Assembly (NCBI GenBank): GCA_036936605.1 | Contig: JAUPFV010000004.1 | Span: forward strand, 290,202,009-290,266,008 | DNA length: 64,000 bases | Reading direction: 5' to 3' | Origin: Limnanthes douglasii subsp. nivea | Taxonomy: Eukaryota > Streptophyta > Magnoliopsida > Brassicales > Limnanthaceae | Shown here: one piece after another, positions 1-11,172 of the stretch | Layout of the letters: every line of letters begins with the position of its first letter | Position numbering within the stretch: position 1 is the stretch's first letter | Program-made: the position numbers and the translations under genes | Notes under the pieces: model-generated | Told to the model about the DNA's origin: nothing | Databases searched by the model: none | The model's input: only the letters and a program-made list of their open reading frames with translations

Positions 1-1871
1 TTCGAATTTCCTGCAATAGTGTCTCCGCCAAAGATTGCTAAGGACTCAAAAAATGCACACAGACTATCCACTTTCCCCTTTGGGATTTCTTCTTCGACCA
101 AATTCACATTGTTCCTCCCAGCTTTTGGGTCCAAATACTCTTGCTCGATGTCAAAATCGTCAACCCCTTCGGAAATCACCATGGTCGTGTCAGTATTCTT
201 TGAGACAGCTTTTACCGCGGCATTCTTCTGGGAGTGCTTTTTGACATACTCTAGCAGCATTCCGTTTTCGATGAGAGACTGCACCTCCTTCTTAAGGGCT
301 ATACAATCTTTGGTGTCATGGCCCACATCCTCGTGATACTTGCAATATTTGTTAACGCTTCTGCTTTCCCTTGGTGTCTGTATGGGAAATGGTTTCCTAA
401 ACGTGACCGAAGATTTAGCTTTATCAAATATGGCAGCGACATTTTCCGTCAACTCCGCATAGTAGTCGGGTCGAGTCCACTTGTTCGACATATATCTTCC
501 CCCCTGATTGTGGTTTGAGTGATTGCCATAATATTGCTGATTTGATTTTGGCCTTGGAGGATACTGACCCGCGCTTTTAGTCTGAACAGTCAACCGAGGG
601 CCCTGGGTGCTTGACTCAGTCCTTTGGAACTGATTATGGTCCAATTGTTCTCCGGACCCTTTTTCTGAAGCTTGGGTTTCTTCTACCAGAATTCTCTTTT
701 CAACTTGGTCCAGTAATGCCCCAAAAGTCATTGCTTGGCTTTCTGCCACTGTGTCTTTCAACAATCCGGGGAGCAATCCCATCCTAAACGCGGCTAGTGC
801 CACCGAATCCTTGCAGTATTCCATGTCTGTCTTAGTCTTGACAAAACGATTGGTGTAGTTTTTGAGGCTCTCCCCCATTTTTTGTCGGCAGTAAATTATA
901 GTGTCCCCGTTGGCCCGAAACTTCTTGCTACCCACGAAGTGTTGTCTAAAAATGCTCCAGAACATGTCAAAGTTTTTAATAGACCCCTGAGGTAACCTGT
1001 TGTACCACTTGGACGCCACTCCCTTAAAAGTTTGAGAGAATGCTCTGCACAGGAGTTTATCATCGTCGTCAAAGTTTATCATAAAATTCTTAAATTGTTC
1101 GATATGACTATCCGGATCTTGAGTTCCGTCGAATTTTTCAAGCTTCGAGATGTCAAAATGCTTTGGGAGATTCCCTACTAAGATCTCCGAAGACAAAGGA
1201 GAGGCTCTCCAATTGTGCCCTGTTCGATAAACATTGGACCTCAGATTATCATTGTTCGAGAAGTACAAGCCCTCCTCGGAGGGCAAAGTGTACTGTTGCT
1301 GCCATTCCGAATTCCGAGGACCTACATTATCCTTCCCTGGGCACTTCACCTGCTCATGAGAGCGATCATCTACTCGGTCGTGGCGACTCCTCTCCCGTGA
1401 GGACTTCCTCTCCGAACTCCTTCCCCTCCGAGCTTCATTTTGCCTTCGACCACGCTTTTTCTTCCTGTGGCATCTTCGAGGAGAAGATTCAGAAGTGCTG
1501 TACCGCGAATAGTCACTCGAAGAAGCTGAGTCCGAACGGTACTTGTCTTTCCTCCTTGGAGATCGTCGCTCACGCCTCCGGGACCTATCATCCCTTTTCT
1601 TGGGACGAGTTTCAACGTCCCGTTCCTCCCTTTGCTCGACGGGCTCTCTCCTTATCTCAGATCGGATGTTTCTTTGGGCGGCTTCTTTCTCCGCCTTCAA
1701 CTTTTCGATTTCCAGCAACAGTTCATTCCTCTGAGCCAAAAGAGCGGAGTCGTCAAAATCATTTTCAACTCGCCGACCTCCCTCTCCTTCGGACTCCAAG
1801 TCATTTCGAAAGTCATCCCCTTCCATGTTTTCCTCGCAGGGATCAACTAGATCGTCCCCCCGACCTTCCAT
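1..1871 (-). CDS. Gag polyprotein of a Tat-lineage Ty3/gypsy retrotransposon, 5' part, open to the window edge
   Basis: Reading the minus strand from ATG at 1871, one frame stays open to base 1, about 620 codons, with no stop seen. The N-terminal third is charged: a Lys/Glu coiled-coil-like stretch, then an Arg/Ser-rich tract near residues 85-180. A retrotransposon Gag core follows (bases about 1220-700), with the motifs KFDGTQDPDSHIEQFKNFM, DDDDKLLCRAFSQ, KWYNRLPQG and FWSIFRQHF. A zinc-knuckle-like motif CKYHEDVGHDTKDC lies near 310-270. Gag forms the virus-like particle that packages element RNA. The protein closely resembles the gag at 58064-60142, so the two are related families. A second in-frame Met lies 16 codons in. 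Protease and pol would lie left of the window. Unlike every other retroelement reading frame here it has no break, so this copy may be young. Confidence 0.85.
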   Translation of the reverse strand, partial: MEGRGDDLVDPCEENMEGDDFRNDLESEGEGGRRVENDFDDSALLAQRNELLLEIEKLKAEKEAAQRNIRSEIRREPVEQREERDVETRPKKRDDRSRRRERRSPRRKDKYRSDSASSSDYSRYSTSESSPRRCHRKKKRGRRQNEARRGRSSERKSSRERSRHDRVDDRSHEQVKCPGKDNVGPRNSEWQQQYTLPSEEGLYFSNNDNLRSNVYRTGHNWRASPLSSEILVGNLPKHFDISKLEKFDGTQDPDSHIEQFKNFMINFDDDDKLLCRAFSQTFKGVASKWYNRLPQGSIKNFDMFWSIFRQHFVGSKKFRANGDTIIYCRQKMGESLKNYTNRFVKTKTDMEYCKDSVALAAFRMGLLPGLLKDTVAESQAMTFGALLDQVEKRILVEETQASEKGSGEQLDHNQFQRTESSTQGPRLTVQTKSAGQYPPRPKSNQQYYGNHSNHNQGGRYMSNKWTRPDYYAELTENVAAIFDKAKSSVTFRKPFPIQTPRESRSVNKYCKYHEDVGHDTKDCIALKKEVQSLIENGMLLEYVKKHSQKNAAVKAVSKNTDTTMVISEGVDDFDIEQEYLDPKAGRNNVNLVEEEIPKGKVDSLCAFFESLAIFGGDTIAGNS

Positions 1872-1931
1872 GGTTCTCCTCGGAACAAGAACTATTTCTA
1901 GGGAGTGATGATCGTCGGAACGATTCTCGTT

Positions 1932-1948
1932 TCCCACAGACGGCGCCA
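1932..1948 (-). other. Primer binding site of the left-edge Tat element
   Basis: On the minus strand TGGCGCCGTCTGTGGGA starts one base after the LTR end. A TGGCG start followed by a GTGGGA-type 3' part is the usual form of a tRNA-complementary primer site in gypsy elements. Reverse transcription of the minus DNA strand would start here. The exact tRNA was not determined. Confidence 0.75.
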
Positions 1949-2087
1949 CTGATGAGTTGATAGTTAGTCCGAGGAGGATTTTGTGATAGAGAAATTCTTT
2001 GGGGTCAAACTTAGAGAGAGAAAGTGTTAGAGTAGTAGAGAGAGAAAGTGTTACTATTCATCTCGAAATTCGTGAAGCGTGTGAGGT

Positions 2088-2097
2088 CCTTTTATAG
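2088..2097 (-). promoter_or_regulatory. TATA box of the left-edge Tat LTR
   Basis: The minus strand reads CTATAAAAGG, a good plant TATA box, about 140 bases before the LTR end. CT/GA-rich repeats (minus-strand CTCTCTCTAA type) lie downstream at 2008-2050 in the presumed untranslated leader. Transcription would run leftward into gag. Confidence 0.65.
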
Positions 2098-2199
2098 TAC
2101 AATTGTGGACCCCACACGCTTTAATTCGGGTTAATTACATCTTTTGGTCCCTACTCTAAAATTCTTTCCTATTCTGGCTACATCTTTACAATTAATGCG

Positions 2200-2314
2200 C
2201 TTTGACCCATATACGCCTAATTCTATACATTTTGGCCCTTATACGTTTATTTCTATGCACTTTGGCCCTTATACATTTATTTCTATGCACTTTGGCCCTT
2301 ATACATTATTCTCC
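2200..2314 (-). repeat. 30-bp tandem repeat in the LTR U3 region
   Basis: Three full copies and a partial fourth of a 30-bp unit containing TTTGGCCCTTATAC lie head to tail, starting at 2200, 2230, 2260 and 2290. The first copy is the most diverged; the second and third differ by a few bases. They sit upstream of the TATA box, where LTR enhancer repeats are usually found. Confidence 0.85.
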
Positions 2315-2320
2315 TTATCA

Positions 2321-2720
2321 GAGATAATAACATCCATTTGATCTATATCAAGATGAAATATAGTAACAATTGATAGCAGAACCCTGATGGAGGTTTGTTT
2401 CACAATCGGCAAAAAAAGCTCATTAAGATTGACATATGTTTTAGCATAAAACCCTTAGACACGAGCCTAGCCTTGTATATGCATAACCCAACACCATAAA
2501 TACATGGATTCCTCTTGAATAACCATTTATTCCTAACCAGTTTTTAACCTTCTGGATGCTTCATAAGAATCTATGTGTTCATCTTCGTGAGAGAACTCAT
2601 TTTTTCTTGCATGGTCGTGGTAGGCCACTTTTCTTTATCATTACTCTTGAGAACTTCGTGATATGTTTCAGATTCAAGAACATCTCCATGTATCTCACTT
2701 TATTTGTCTCTAAAAAATAC
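2321..2720 (-). pseudogene. Ty1/copia reverse transcriptase fragment, decayed
   Basis: Minus-strand translation with a few stops and shifts gives recognisable pieces of the copia reverse transcriptase N-terminal region. At about 2690-2600 there is ESETYHEVLKSNDKEKWPTT. At about 2420-2330 there is NELFLPIVKQTSIRVLLSIV followed by LDIDQMDV, matching the usual F-SPVVKHTSIR...EQMDVKTAFL block. The match stops exactly where the LTR begins at 2320, so the Tat element inserted into this older copia copy. The rest of the reverse transcriptase would lie beyond the left edge. It is far too damaged to be active. Confidence 0.65.
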
Positions 2721-5040
2721 CTAAAATTATTTCACTATTCTAGGATATATGTTGTTCATAAAATTGCACCACCATAGTCACGCCACACATTAGATAACAA
2801 TATATTTTCTTATTTATGGTTTATGAAAAAACATGATTATTCATTAGAGGCTCCAAATTAAATCTTATTAATCGATGGTTGATATAAATCGTAGTCTATT
2901 AATATAGGAAAAATCATAAATGGAAAATCCTAATTAATATAGAGAATGAATTATTATAAGAAGACCGAAAAAGAAGATCCAATTATTTTCACGCATAGAG
3001 AACTTTGCTTTGGTCCAACTGTAGTGCTACGGTCCTGCTCGATTCAGATCAAATGGTGATTCGGGTCAACTCGCTTCAAACCACCCTCTTTCGGACTAAC
3101 ATTGTTTTTCTCAACATATATTTCCTTTGACACAATAATCATCATTCTTCAAGAGCTTGTCTCGGCCCTTAGGATTAGCAGATGTTTGCTCAACTAAAAG
3201 ATGGCTCAAGTTTCGAAGAGCTTCAACAGTTATTTTCTAATACATACCATGGTAGATCCAACTATGCTCATATACTCTTACAACAGTATCTCTGTTGACG
3301 AATTACTTCTATCTACACCTAACAATTATATTAACGTTTTTATTTTATTATATATAATTGTTTTTCTAGGGTCAAAATTTTTTCTTCGACAAAGTTAAGA
3401 AAATAATGCTAGGTAATTTAGATTCGTTGTTATTTTTTATGTTTAGGCTTGAGGCATCAAATTCAAGCGACTTTAAATTTAAACTACATAAAACAAAATA
3501 AATAAATAATTTTTGTTTACATTTAAATATTTCTTATTCAATAAGAAAAAAACTATTTTCATTGAATCAAAAATAATAATACAAAATTTTCATTTTTATT
3601 AATTTAAATATATTTTATGTTAGAAATTAAATAAACAAACCAAACGATAAAAGAAGAAAAAAGATGCGATCACTTAAAAAAGATAAAATTATTTTTATTT
3701 TTTAGCTTAAAAATCATGATTAAAAATTTATATCTAAGAAAAACAAAAAAAATCGACCATTGTGCAATTGTTTTGGTGTTTTTTACTAGAATCTCGACAA
3801 ATAAAATGATGTTTTCATTAGAAATTGGCCAAAAAATCATTAATATTTTTCCTTAATTTAAGAATATAGTATACAGAAGTTACGAAACATGGTATAACTA
3901 AAATCTAAAACATAGTATATATGAGTTTGCACAAGTTTAGTCATCTTTCACAATTCAAGTTCTATTAATATTTTGTTTGATATTATTAAGTTGTGAAACA
4001 TAGTATGATTTAGTTGCGAAACATGGTAAACTAAAAGTATATAATTTTGAATGGTAAAACATCATTATTACCTGACTTGAGAATCCTTGAAAACTTATAT
4101 ATGCTATATTTTGTAATTTATGTATACTATCTTTTGCCAAAAATCCAAAAAGTTCGCTAGATTTGGCAAAATCGTGCATGGATTTAGCAAGATGCTAGCA
4201 AATAAAATTCAAATATTATTCATTCCTCGCGAGTTTCATATATTATTTTTTCAAATTTATCTCACAATTTTCATACTTTATTTCACTTAATATTTGGAAA
4301 ATAAAATTTATAACTCGTCCGTGCCTAACAAAATTTATACAATATTTCTTCAAAACTTTAGTGAATCATGCGTGTCTTAATATACCACTCATTTATTTGT
4401 TATATTCTTATTCATTTGTTTTTTTTTTGTTGTAAGAGGTAAATTTTTGTATTATATTACCGTTAAAGGATTGCTCTCATTATTTTGAAAGTTATGAATA
4501 TTATAGTTTAGATACAATAACCGAGTGGGGGGAAAGAGGTCAATAAACAACTCAAATTCGTTATTATAGTCACAATGCACGATCGAGGTTGTTAACCTAT
4601 AAATTACCAATATGAGAGCTTCAAATACTATAAGAAAGTATTTAATGAGAAATATTTAAAACAAAAATCAATGGGTACTGAAAAATAAGGTTGTTTTTTT
4701 AAATTGGTAAGTTTTTCAACTGAATGTGATAATAATATTTGATCATAAATTGTGTTTTCTAGTATACACAACCACGCACCGACCGAATATGCTTAAGGAC
4801 ATATTGTAATAGCTAAGTTAAATACGAAATATAAAATATTGATAAAAACATCAACCTCTAAAGAGTATGTACATGTGATATACTTAATAGCCTTAATAAG
4901 GTTAATCCAAATAATCCCTCCAAAATCTGTATCGTATACAATTATAAAAAAAATAGGTTGGTTGAAAAAGATGGTCCGTCGTAAATACAATGTTTGTTGT
5001 CTATATTAAAAATCCACAATTACATGGTGCTAAGAGAATA
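2721..5040. other. AT-rich intergenic DNA, nothing recognised
   Basis: No reading frame above background and no recognised protein motif on either strand. Only short low-complexity A/T runs are seen. The 2990-3200 part is more GC-balanced than its surroundings and may be an eroded transposon, but I could not place it. Confidence 0.6.
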
Positions 5041-5348
5041 ATTAGTCGGGTGACCACTGAATTTGGACCAGATAATTCAGGCATTCATTAACTATGTAAA
5101 ATAAGCCCAATAATGGCTTAATGTCATTATCAGTCTTATCAACCACAAAACGCAAAAGTATCACTATAAATATAGTATATCGCACTCGTTGAAAATGGTG
5201 AACAATAATTATTATATTTTTATATTTTTACATTATTTTCTCTCTCTAGATTTTTTGATGTTTTGGTCCGAGCAGATCTGGAATTTATCAGTGACATATT
5301 CTGTTAGAATAAACTGATACTCAAAATTCGTTTTTCGAAACCATTTAT
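5041..5348 (+). promoter_or_regulatory. Possible LTR or leader remnant of the old gypsy element
   Basis: A TATA-like CTATAAATATAG near 5164-5175 is followed by a CT-rich leader (TTTTCTCTCTCTAG near 5238-5251), then by the first gag-like coding at 5349. This looks like the promoter and leader end of an LTR, but no primer site and no second copy was found. It is placed by position and composition only. Confidence 0.3.
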
Positions 5349-7140
5349 TTGTTTTTGCAAGCTTCCATGTGTATGTGCTTTGGACGTATGGATACTTGTA
5401 GTGTGGTAGAACTTTTAGATGTTCTCGATGGAGGGCTCACCAACCAGAGATTAGAAGGCATCCATAACCCAGCACTGCTCCAAGCTCGGGTTGAGGAGCA
5501 ACGTCAAGCACTTTACATCGAAGTGAACGAGCTTCGAGAAGTAAAGTAAAACTTGGTCTTTAGACCTCCGGTCTAAGTTCTAAAGTGAGGTGATTTGAGG
5601 TAGAGGTTAAAATTATTAAAGGAGGTGGCGAAGTTTCAAAATCTTTGCAGCACATACGCGCTGACACAAGGTATGACTCTTCTAGGACAGAGCATCAAGC
5701 TCATCTTCCTTATTATTCTCATTTACTAGTATGGATCAACCCACCGGTAGTGACAAAACTTATTCCTCCCGGGAAAAGAGGTGTCGTCACAGAAATACAT
5801 CTTATAATAGGAGTTCACGTGCCCTAAGGCCGGACATACATGCATAACCTATGCTCCTATGAGGGAGGCTAAACAAGACAAAACTGTTGCACCCCAAAGG
5901 GATCCCGAGCATGTTCAAATAAATCTCACAAACCTCATCAGTCAATCCAATTGCATGCTCATGATCCTTGGGTTCAGCCTCTAGGTATTAATCCAAACTT
6001 TTTCACCAACAATCTATAGGAAAAGGTCAGGGATTTAGAGTACAAGCGCCTAACTATTTTGGTAGTAACCCATTTGCTATTTATGGTCCATATATTCACT
6101 TCAATTTTTTTTATTAAAATCTACAGATATTTCAAGGTTCGAATCAGTAGTTGGATATGAATGATGGTGTTGATAGATTGTCTTACAAATAAAAATACAG
6201 CATGGCTAGGTTATCATTGGCTCTTGAGATCTTAGCTGGTGAATTACCACCAAAGTTTTATCAATATAATATGAATAAATATGATGAACAATTAAAAAAA
6301 CATAATATTTAGTTTTGGATAAGATGGCATGCCTATGTAGTGAGTGTTTTAAATGATATTCAGATAAAGCACCCTGATTTAGTTAACCAACTACCCATGG
6401 GTTCAATAATAAGCTTCAACCGTTTATGGACCATATTCAACGACCAATTTATTAGAAGTAAATAAAGCAAGGGTGATGGCGACTTCATATTTCATTTTAA
6501 ATAGGAGTTAGGTGATACCGTAAAAGATTATGCTCGATGCTTTATTCAGACAAAGAATAACCTAAATGACAATCATGAAGATTTTTGTTCTATTTTGTTT
6601 AGACAAATAGGGTTATTCACATACAATTATGAATAAAATAATTTATCATTTGGGACGCTTATGACTTAAGTTGAGTCTCATATTAAAGTTGTAAAAATAA
6701 TGAGGTGGGTTCCAAATCGACAACTTTATCATAACCACCAACAATAAAGCATAACTTCCACTTCTATTGTAGCAGCTTATTAAGCAGTCTTTGTGCAAAA
6801 ACTTCTTCATTATCTTTTAGCTATCCCAACCTAGGCTCTTACACGCTTCAGGTAGGCTGAATTAAAACCAAACTTCCCCAGACCGGGTTGGTTCTTCAGG
6901 TAGGGGTCATAATGATGGAAGAAACAAGTAGATTTACCATAATAATTACATATAGTTAACTAAAAATATGGAAATGATATATGATATGGATAAAGAATTT
7001 GTGTCATTCCACAAACCATTGCCAATAACAAATATTTAAGGAAAAATAAATACTAAATTCTACAAGTATCATAACGCGTGGGTCAATAGACTTGTAGTTT
7101 ATGGATTATGTTAAAAGAAGAGGTTTAAAGTCTGATTGAA
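5349..7140 (+). pseudogene. Gag of an old Ty3/gypsy element, heavily decayed
   Basis: A readable start (5349-5549) encodes an acidic, helix-prone stretch ending VEEQRQALYIEVNELREVK, like the coiled-coil N-terminus of Tat Gag proteins. Further on, broken frames give Gag-core-like pieces: FNRLWTIFNDQFIRSK near 6415-6460 and ELGDTVKDYARCFIQTKNNL near 6507-6570, matching the usual (F)xxLxxxFxxQF and VKDYxxRF patterns. Many stops and shifts are present. It stands in front of protease, reverse transcriptase and integrase traces in the right order on the same strand, which supports the call. Confidence 0.55.
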
Positions 7141-7379
7141 AATGGGAAGTTTATTGAGTTTTTCAAAAATTGGGTGACTATTTCCCAAACGTATCATCGG
7201 TTTGAACCGAAGCAAACCTATGAAGTTGTCGAGCCCCTTAGGCTCGTAGTTTTAGTAGTGGCCTATAAGGAAGAACAATCAATGGTATTCTCAGACCATG
7301 ACTTCATACTCCATTATATGTTTGATGAGAACCTAGACTCGTGTTGGAAGTCTTGAGTTTCAATATAGGGGCAAACATC

Positions 7380-7800
7380 CACCCATGTTTACCGAGCTCT
7401 TTTTCCCCCTATTATGTTTTATAATGATGATCTCAATAAAGTGGAAGATCCTCATGAGGATTTTTTACTGATCAATGCTAGTATAAATGTGGTGGATGTG
7501 ACAAAAATCTTGATAGATACGGGTAGTTTGACTAACATCCTTTTTAAATAAACCTATGACAAGATTAAGAACCCTTTAGTCATTCGACCTTTGAAGATAA
7601 TAGAAGTTGGGTTCACAGTTGCAAGTGGTTCGGTAATATGAGAGTTTAAGGTTGAACTCATTTATAGGTAGAGGGGAGTATAATAAGGTCGTTCGAGTTC
7701 TATTCATTGTTGTTTATAATCTTACATCTTATGATTCAATATTTGGTTGTTTATGGCTCGACATGATGCATGTCACTGACTCTATTATACATTAATGTCT
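7380..7800 (+). pseudogene. Retroviral-type aspartic protease remnant of the old gypsy element
   Basis: Around 7500-7545 the plus strand reads TKILIDTGSLTNILFK, which keeps the DTG catalytic motif of retrotransposon proteases, followed by a typical downstream block (KIKNPLVIRP...VGFTVASGSV) near 7560-7640. Protease would cleave the Gag-Pol polyprotein. Stops interrupt the frame straight after the active site. Confidence 0.6.
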
Positions 7801-7899
7801 TTGGTATGTTGTTGGATACAAGGTTGTGTCATAAGAAGCAACCAAAAGGTCTCTCGAGAGTGATCTGCAACAATATTTACTTTGAATAAATAATAGCTA

Positions 7900-9015
7900 T
7901 GAGGTCCCAATTTGAGGTCAAAGTTATGGACGATTTAATAGAAGTCCTGAGCTTGGTTATTCTAGGATTGGACACTGAAACCTTAAAGTTTAAGATACGG
8001 GAAAGTTTCAATGTTGGTACTTCATTGTTAGGTACCTTTAGGAATGAACTTTTAATATTTTAATCTAACAACTTGGATATTTTTGCTTGGAAAACAATTG
8101 ATGTGACAAAGGTCCACCCCCACCACTTATATTGTTTTTCATAATTTATATATCAACCCTAAAGTGAGGCCTATCAAACAAAAGAGGCGAGATTTCCCAA
8201 AGATAATGTCTGAGTTTGAACTAATTTTTTAGTGTGGGGTACATCTAAGAATCTCAATACCTCATTTGGAAAACAAACCCAGTCTTGGTAAGAAGAATAA
8301 TAGGAAGTAAAAAATATATGTAGACTTCACATACTTAAACAAGACATCTCCTTAAAATACATTTCTAATCCCAATGGTTAATCATTTAGTATTTTTAGCT
8401 CATTTAAAAAGCTTCTTCCTTTATCTATAACCAAATTCAAATACACATGTATGATCAATAGAGTACCATATGCATCAATCACAAAAAATTGTCTTGTTAT
8501 AAGGTTATGTCATTCATATTGAATAATATAAGAGAAATTAACCACAATTTTGGTTAACAAGGATTGTACCAAATGGATAGACCGAAATATGGAGGCTTAC
8601 ATTAATGGCATGTTGTTCAAGAGCCCTGATAACTCATAGCACATAACTGATCTGGTTGAAACTTTCAAGAACCTAAAGGTGATCCATCATAGTTACATGT
8701 ATTAGCTTTCATGTTTCTCTCCGGATTCATCAAAAAAGTTTAAGTGTGTTAAGCTATAACGGTGAGGTTGATTATTGGCTCACTGCTCATGGTCAACCAT
8801 GATCTTAGTTAAGACTAAAGCGTGTAATTATCATTTGGTTAAGTCCCTCATGGTTTTGAAGAGACATCTTGAAGTTTTTGAGATTGTCCACTATGACCAA
8901 GTCCCAAGAGCTTTGAATTTATTGGTTTGTTCACTAGGTTATTTTGTATGTCTTGAATATGCCCTTAGGTTTTCCTCTAAGAGTGTTCATGCATTACCAT
9001 TAGTAGAATAAACCT
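7900..9015 (+). pseudogene. Reverse transcriptase and RNase H remnants of the old gypsy element
   Basis: Traces occur in the expected order. NNLDIFAWKTIDVT near 8070-8110 is the block ahead of gypsy reverse transcriptase. IYVDFTYLNKTSP near 8310-8355 matches the VDFTDLNKxCP motif. NMEAYINGMLFKSP near 8590-8630 corresponds to the NMEVYVDDMLVKS active-site block, with the Asp-Asp pair altered to Asn-Gly. The frame at 8775-9011 (VKSLMVLKRHLEVFEIVHYDQVPRALN) resembles the tail of the second, archaeal-type RNase H seen in Tat elements. All catalytic capacity is lost. Confidence 0.6.
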
Positions 9016-9299
9016 TGGAGGTATGCACTATTTAGTGAGATTACTTGAGGGTAATATAAGAAGTTCTCATACATAGATAGAGATATCTTCAAATAGAGCT
9101 TCACCATGAAGTTTGAATTTTTGAGCCTGTAAGTATGTGTTGATAGAATTTTTTTTATATAAGCAATGTCTGAGACTCCCTCTCTTACGTTTTGTTGGTC
9201 CAGATTAGTCTTGCATTGTCCTATAAGAGATTAATGTTAAGCTAAGATCAGCTAATTGTGGGTATACGACTTTGATAAGAATATTCTTACTAGCATGAT

Positions 9300-10200
9300 A
9301 TTATTGTCCAAAGATCATGGTTGATGCTCAAGAGTTAGTCATGAGTTGTGACACTTACCAATGCTTTGCAAGTATCTTCCATTGTCTGCAGTACCTTTGG
9401 ATACCATATTTAAAGCTTTACCATTTGAAACATAAGTTATAGATCTTGTTGGACTTCTTCATAAAGTGAGTAAATGACGTCAATATATCATTGTATCAAT
9501 TGATTACTTCTCAAAATGGGTAGATGTAGAACCAGTGGAAGAATAAGATCAAAGAAAATGATTAACTTTACTAAACCAACATTTTTTAATATTCAGAATA
9601 TCCAAGGTAACTACCACTAACAATATTCTTAATTTTTTGAATGCATAAATAACTTTATTCTACCAAGCAAGAGGTATTCAACAATATTTCTCATTTCCCT
9701 TCCGTCATCAGGCTAATGGTCAGGTTGAGTTATCGACCAAATTTTTATAGATTGGATGAGGAATAACTTAGAATGAGCAGAATAAAAAATGACCTAACTT
9801 TCTTTAGGAAGTTATCTGAGCCTACCGATCCACACCCTGAACTACTATAGGGGAAACTCATCTTGCTTTAGTAAGTGAAACTGATATTTTTATCCATTGT
9901 GGGACTGTTATTCTTTCATTTCTAATTGAAAAATATTATAAATAAGACAATTCTTCTAGGAGAAGAATTGATTTATATATGATTAAAGAAAAAAGAACTA
10001 AAGCTCACCTCAGGGTCCAAAATTAGCAAACTCTAATGAGGAGTAGATATGATTCTCGGGTCTGATCCTATGAGCTCAAAGTGGGGGAAAAGGTTCTTAG
10101 AAAGTTCTTTATGCATACCAAAGACCCTAAGGTTGGCACACTCTGGCCAAATTGGAAAAAAGCCTGCATAATCTAATAAAATTTCAACGCATGAACATAT
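9300..10200 (+). pseudogene. Integrase remnant of the old gypsy element
   Basis: Pieces in order: DAQELVMSCDTYQCFA near 9322-9370 (end of the zinc-binding HHCC domain), a decayed IIVAIDYFSKWVEVEPV-like block near 9480-9540, HFPFRHQANGQVELSTKF near 9690-9745 (the core with the catalytic Glu), and LMRSRYDSRVRSYELKVGEKVLRKFF with TKDPKVGTLWPNWKKA near 10030-10160 (C-terminal domain). The lack of a chromodomain and the GxKVLRKVF C-terminal motif match the Tat-type integrases elsewhere in the window. The coding stops about 190 bases before the copia insertion. Confidence 0.65.
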
Positions 10201-10387
10201 GAGCTTGTGAATGAGGAAGGAAGGCCTTTATTTATCCCTGAAACAATATTTTTCTCAAGTCTATGATTATTGTATTTTGTTTTAATTTGATTTCCTTGTA
10301 ATTTTGATGCAGTAACCGATGGTTTTTTCATACCATGGTGGCACATGAAGGTTTAATGAGGTACTTATATAGTCGGCTAATTAATAT

Positions 10388-10660
10388 TGTTAAACAACAA
10401 AGAGAGAAGTAGTTGCAGGAGGCGGCTAGGGTTTTATGTTTATTAGAAAATATTCCTTTTTGTATTGAACTGTTTTTTTATAATGATAAACCCAAGTAAG
10501 GCTCTCAATATATAGAGAACTTAGAGGCTTATACAAGGAAACTTAATACACTGAATATTCTAATAATATCCAAACATGACAAAAAAAATTAATACTATGC
10601 AGCGTGAATATGTTACATGCTAGCGCACTAAAAACATGTTATTGTGTGAATATTCTAACA
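10388..10660 (-). repeat. 3' LTR of the copia element
   Basis: The minus strand starts TGTTAGAATATTC and ends GTTTAACA. It pairs with 15070-15341. The last RNase H codons run into its first bases, giving a stop at 10655-10657. A TATA-like stretch (TCTATATATTGAG on the minus strand, about 10507-10519) is present. Confidence 0.95.
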
Positions 10661-11170
10661 CTCCCCCTCAAGTTGTGTAGTGGGATCACCAATACCCAAC
10701 TTGGATAAAACTGATTCGAATGTTCTTGCAGCAACCGTTTTTGTCAGGATGTCTCTCAGTTGGTCTTTGGATCTAACAAACGGAATTTTGGCTGTCCCAT
10801 CTTCAATCTTTTCTTTTATGAAGTGCCTATCTATTTCAACGTGCTTTATTCTATCGTGTTGTACCGGGTTCTCTGAAATCTTAATCGCAGCTTTATCATC
10901 GCACATTAACTGATTTGGATACTTCATAGGGGATCTGATTTCTTTCATTATCTTCTTTAACCAAAGTATCTCGGTAATCCCCTTAACGATTCCTCTAAAT
11001 TCTGATTCAGCACTTGACAGTGATACTACTTTCCGTTTATTGCTCCTCCAAGTCACCAAGTTACCTCTAAGAAGAGTAAAGTAGCCAGCAGTTGATCGCT
11101 TGTCGTTAGGATTCCCTCCCCAATCAGCATCTGTGAATACTTCAACATCAAGGTGTCCATTTTTCTTAAA
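10655..11170 (-). pseudogene. Copia RNase H domain
   Basis: The minus strand encodes the copia RNase H: FTDADWGGNPNDKRSTAGY near 11145-11090, then SLSSAESEFRGIVKGITE, LMCDDKAAIKIS, HVEIDRHFIKEKI and a final LRDILTKTV, where the usual form is LADILTK. The catalytic Asp and Glu residues of these motifs are visible. This domain removes the RNA strand after reverse transcription. A frameshift near 11170-11190 separates it from the reverse transcriptase. The 134-residue frame at 10655-11059 is its larger intact part. Confidence 0.85.
10661..10671 (-). other. Polypurine tract of the copia element
   Basis: The minus strand reads TTGAGGGGGAG directly before the 3' LTR start. This is the usual place and composition for the primer of plus-strand DNA synthesis. 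Confidence 0.9.
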
Positions 11171-11172
11171 AA

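Larger units (their letters stand above)
1950..2320 (-). repeat. 5' LTR of the left-edge Tat element (about 371 bp)
   Basis: On the minus strand the LTR begins TGATAAGGAG at 2320 and ends CTCATCA at 1950, one base before the primer site, with the usual TG...CA ends. It holds a TATA box at 2088-2097 and a 30-bp tandem repeat in its upstream part. The start TGATAAGG is shared with the two other minus-strand Tat LTRs ending at 27192 and 34861. The LTR interrupts a copia reverse transcriptase fragment, whose coding runs up to 2321. The flanking target duplicate cannot be checked because the other end lies outside the window. Confidence 0.8.

Noticed and set aside
1163..1960. 265-residue plus-strand frame
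   Set aside because: It is the antisense shadow of the minus-strand gag, whose translation has clear Gag motifs; the plus-strand product is Ser/Pro/Arg-rich and has no motif.
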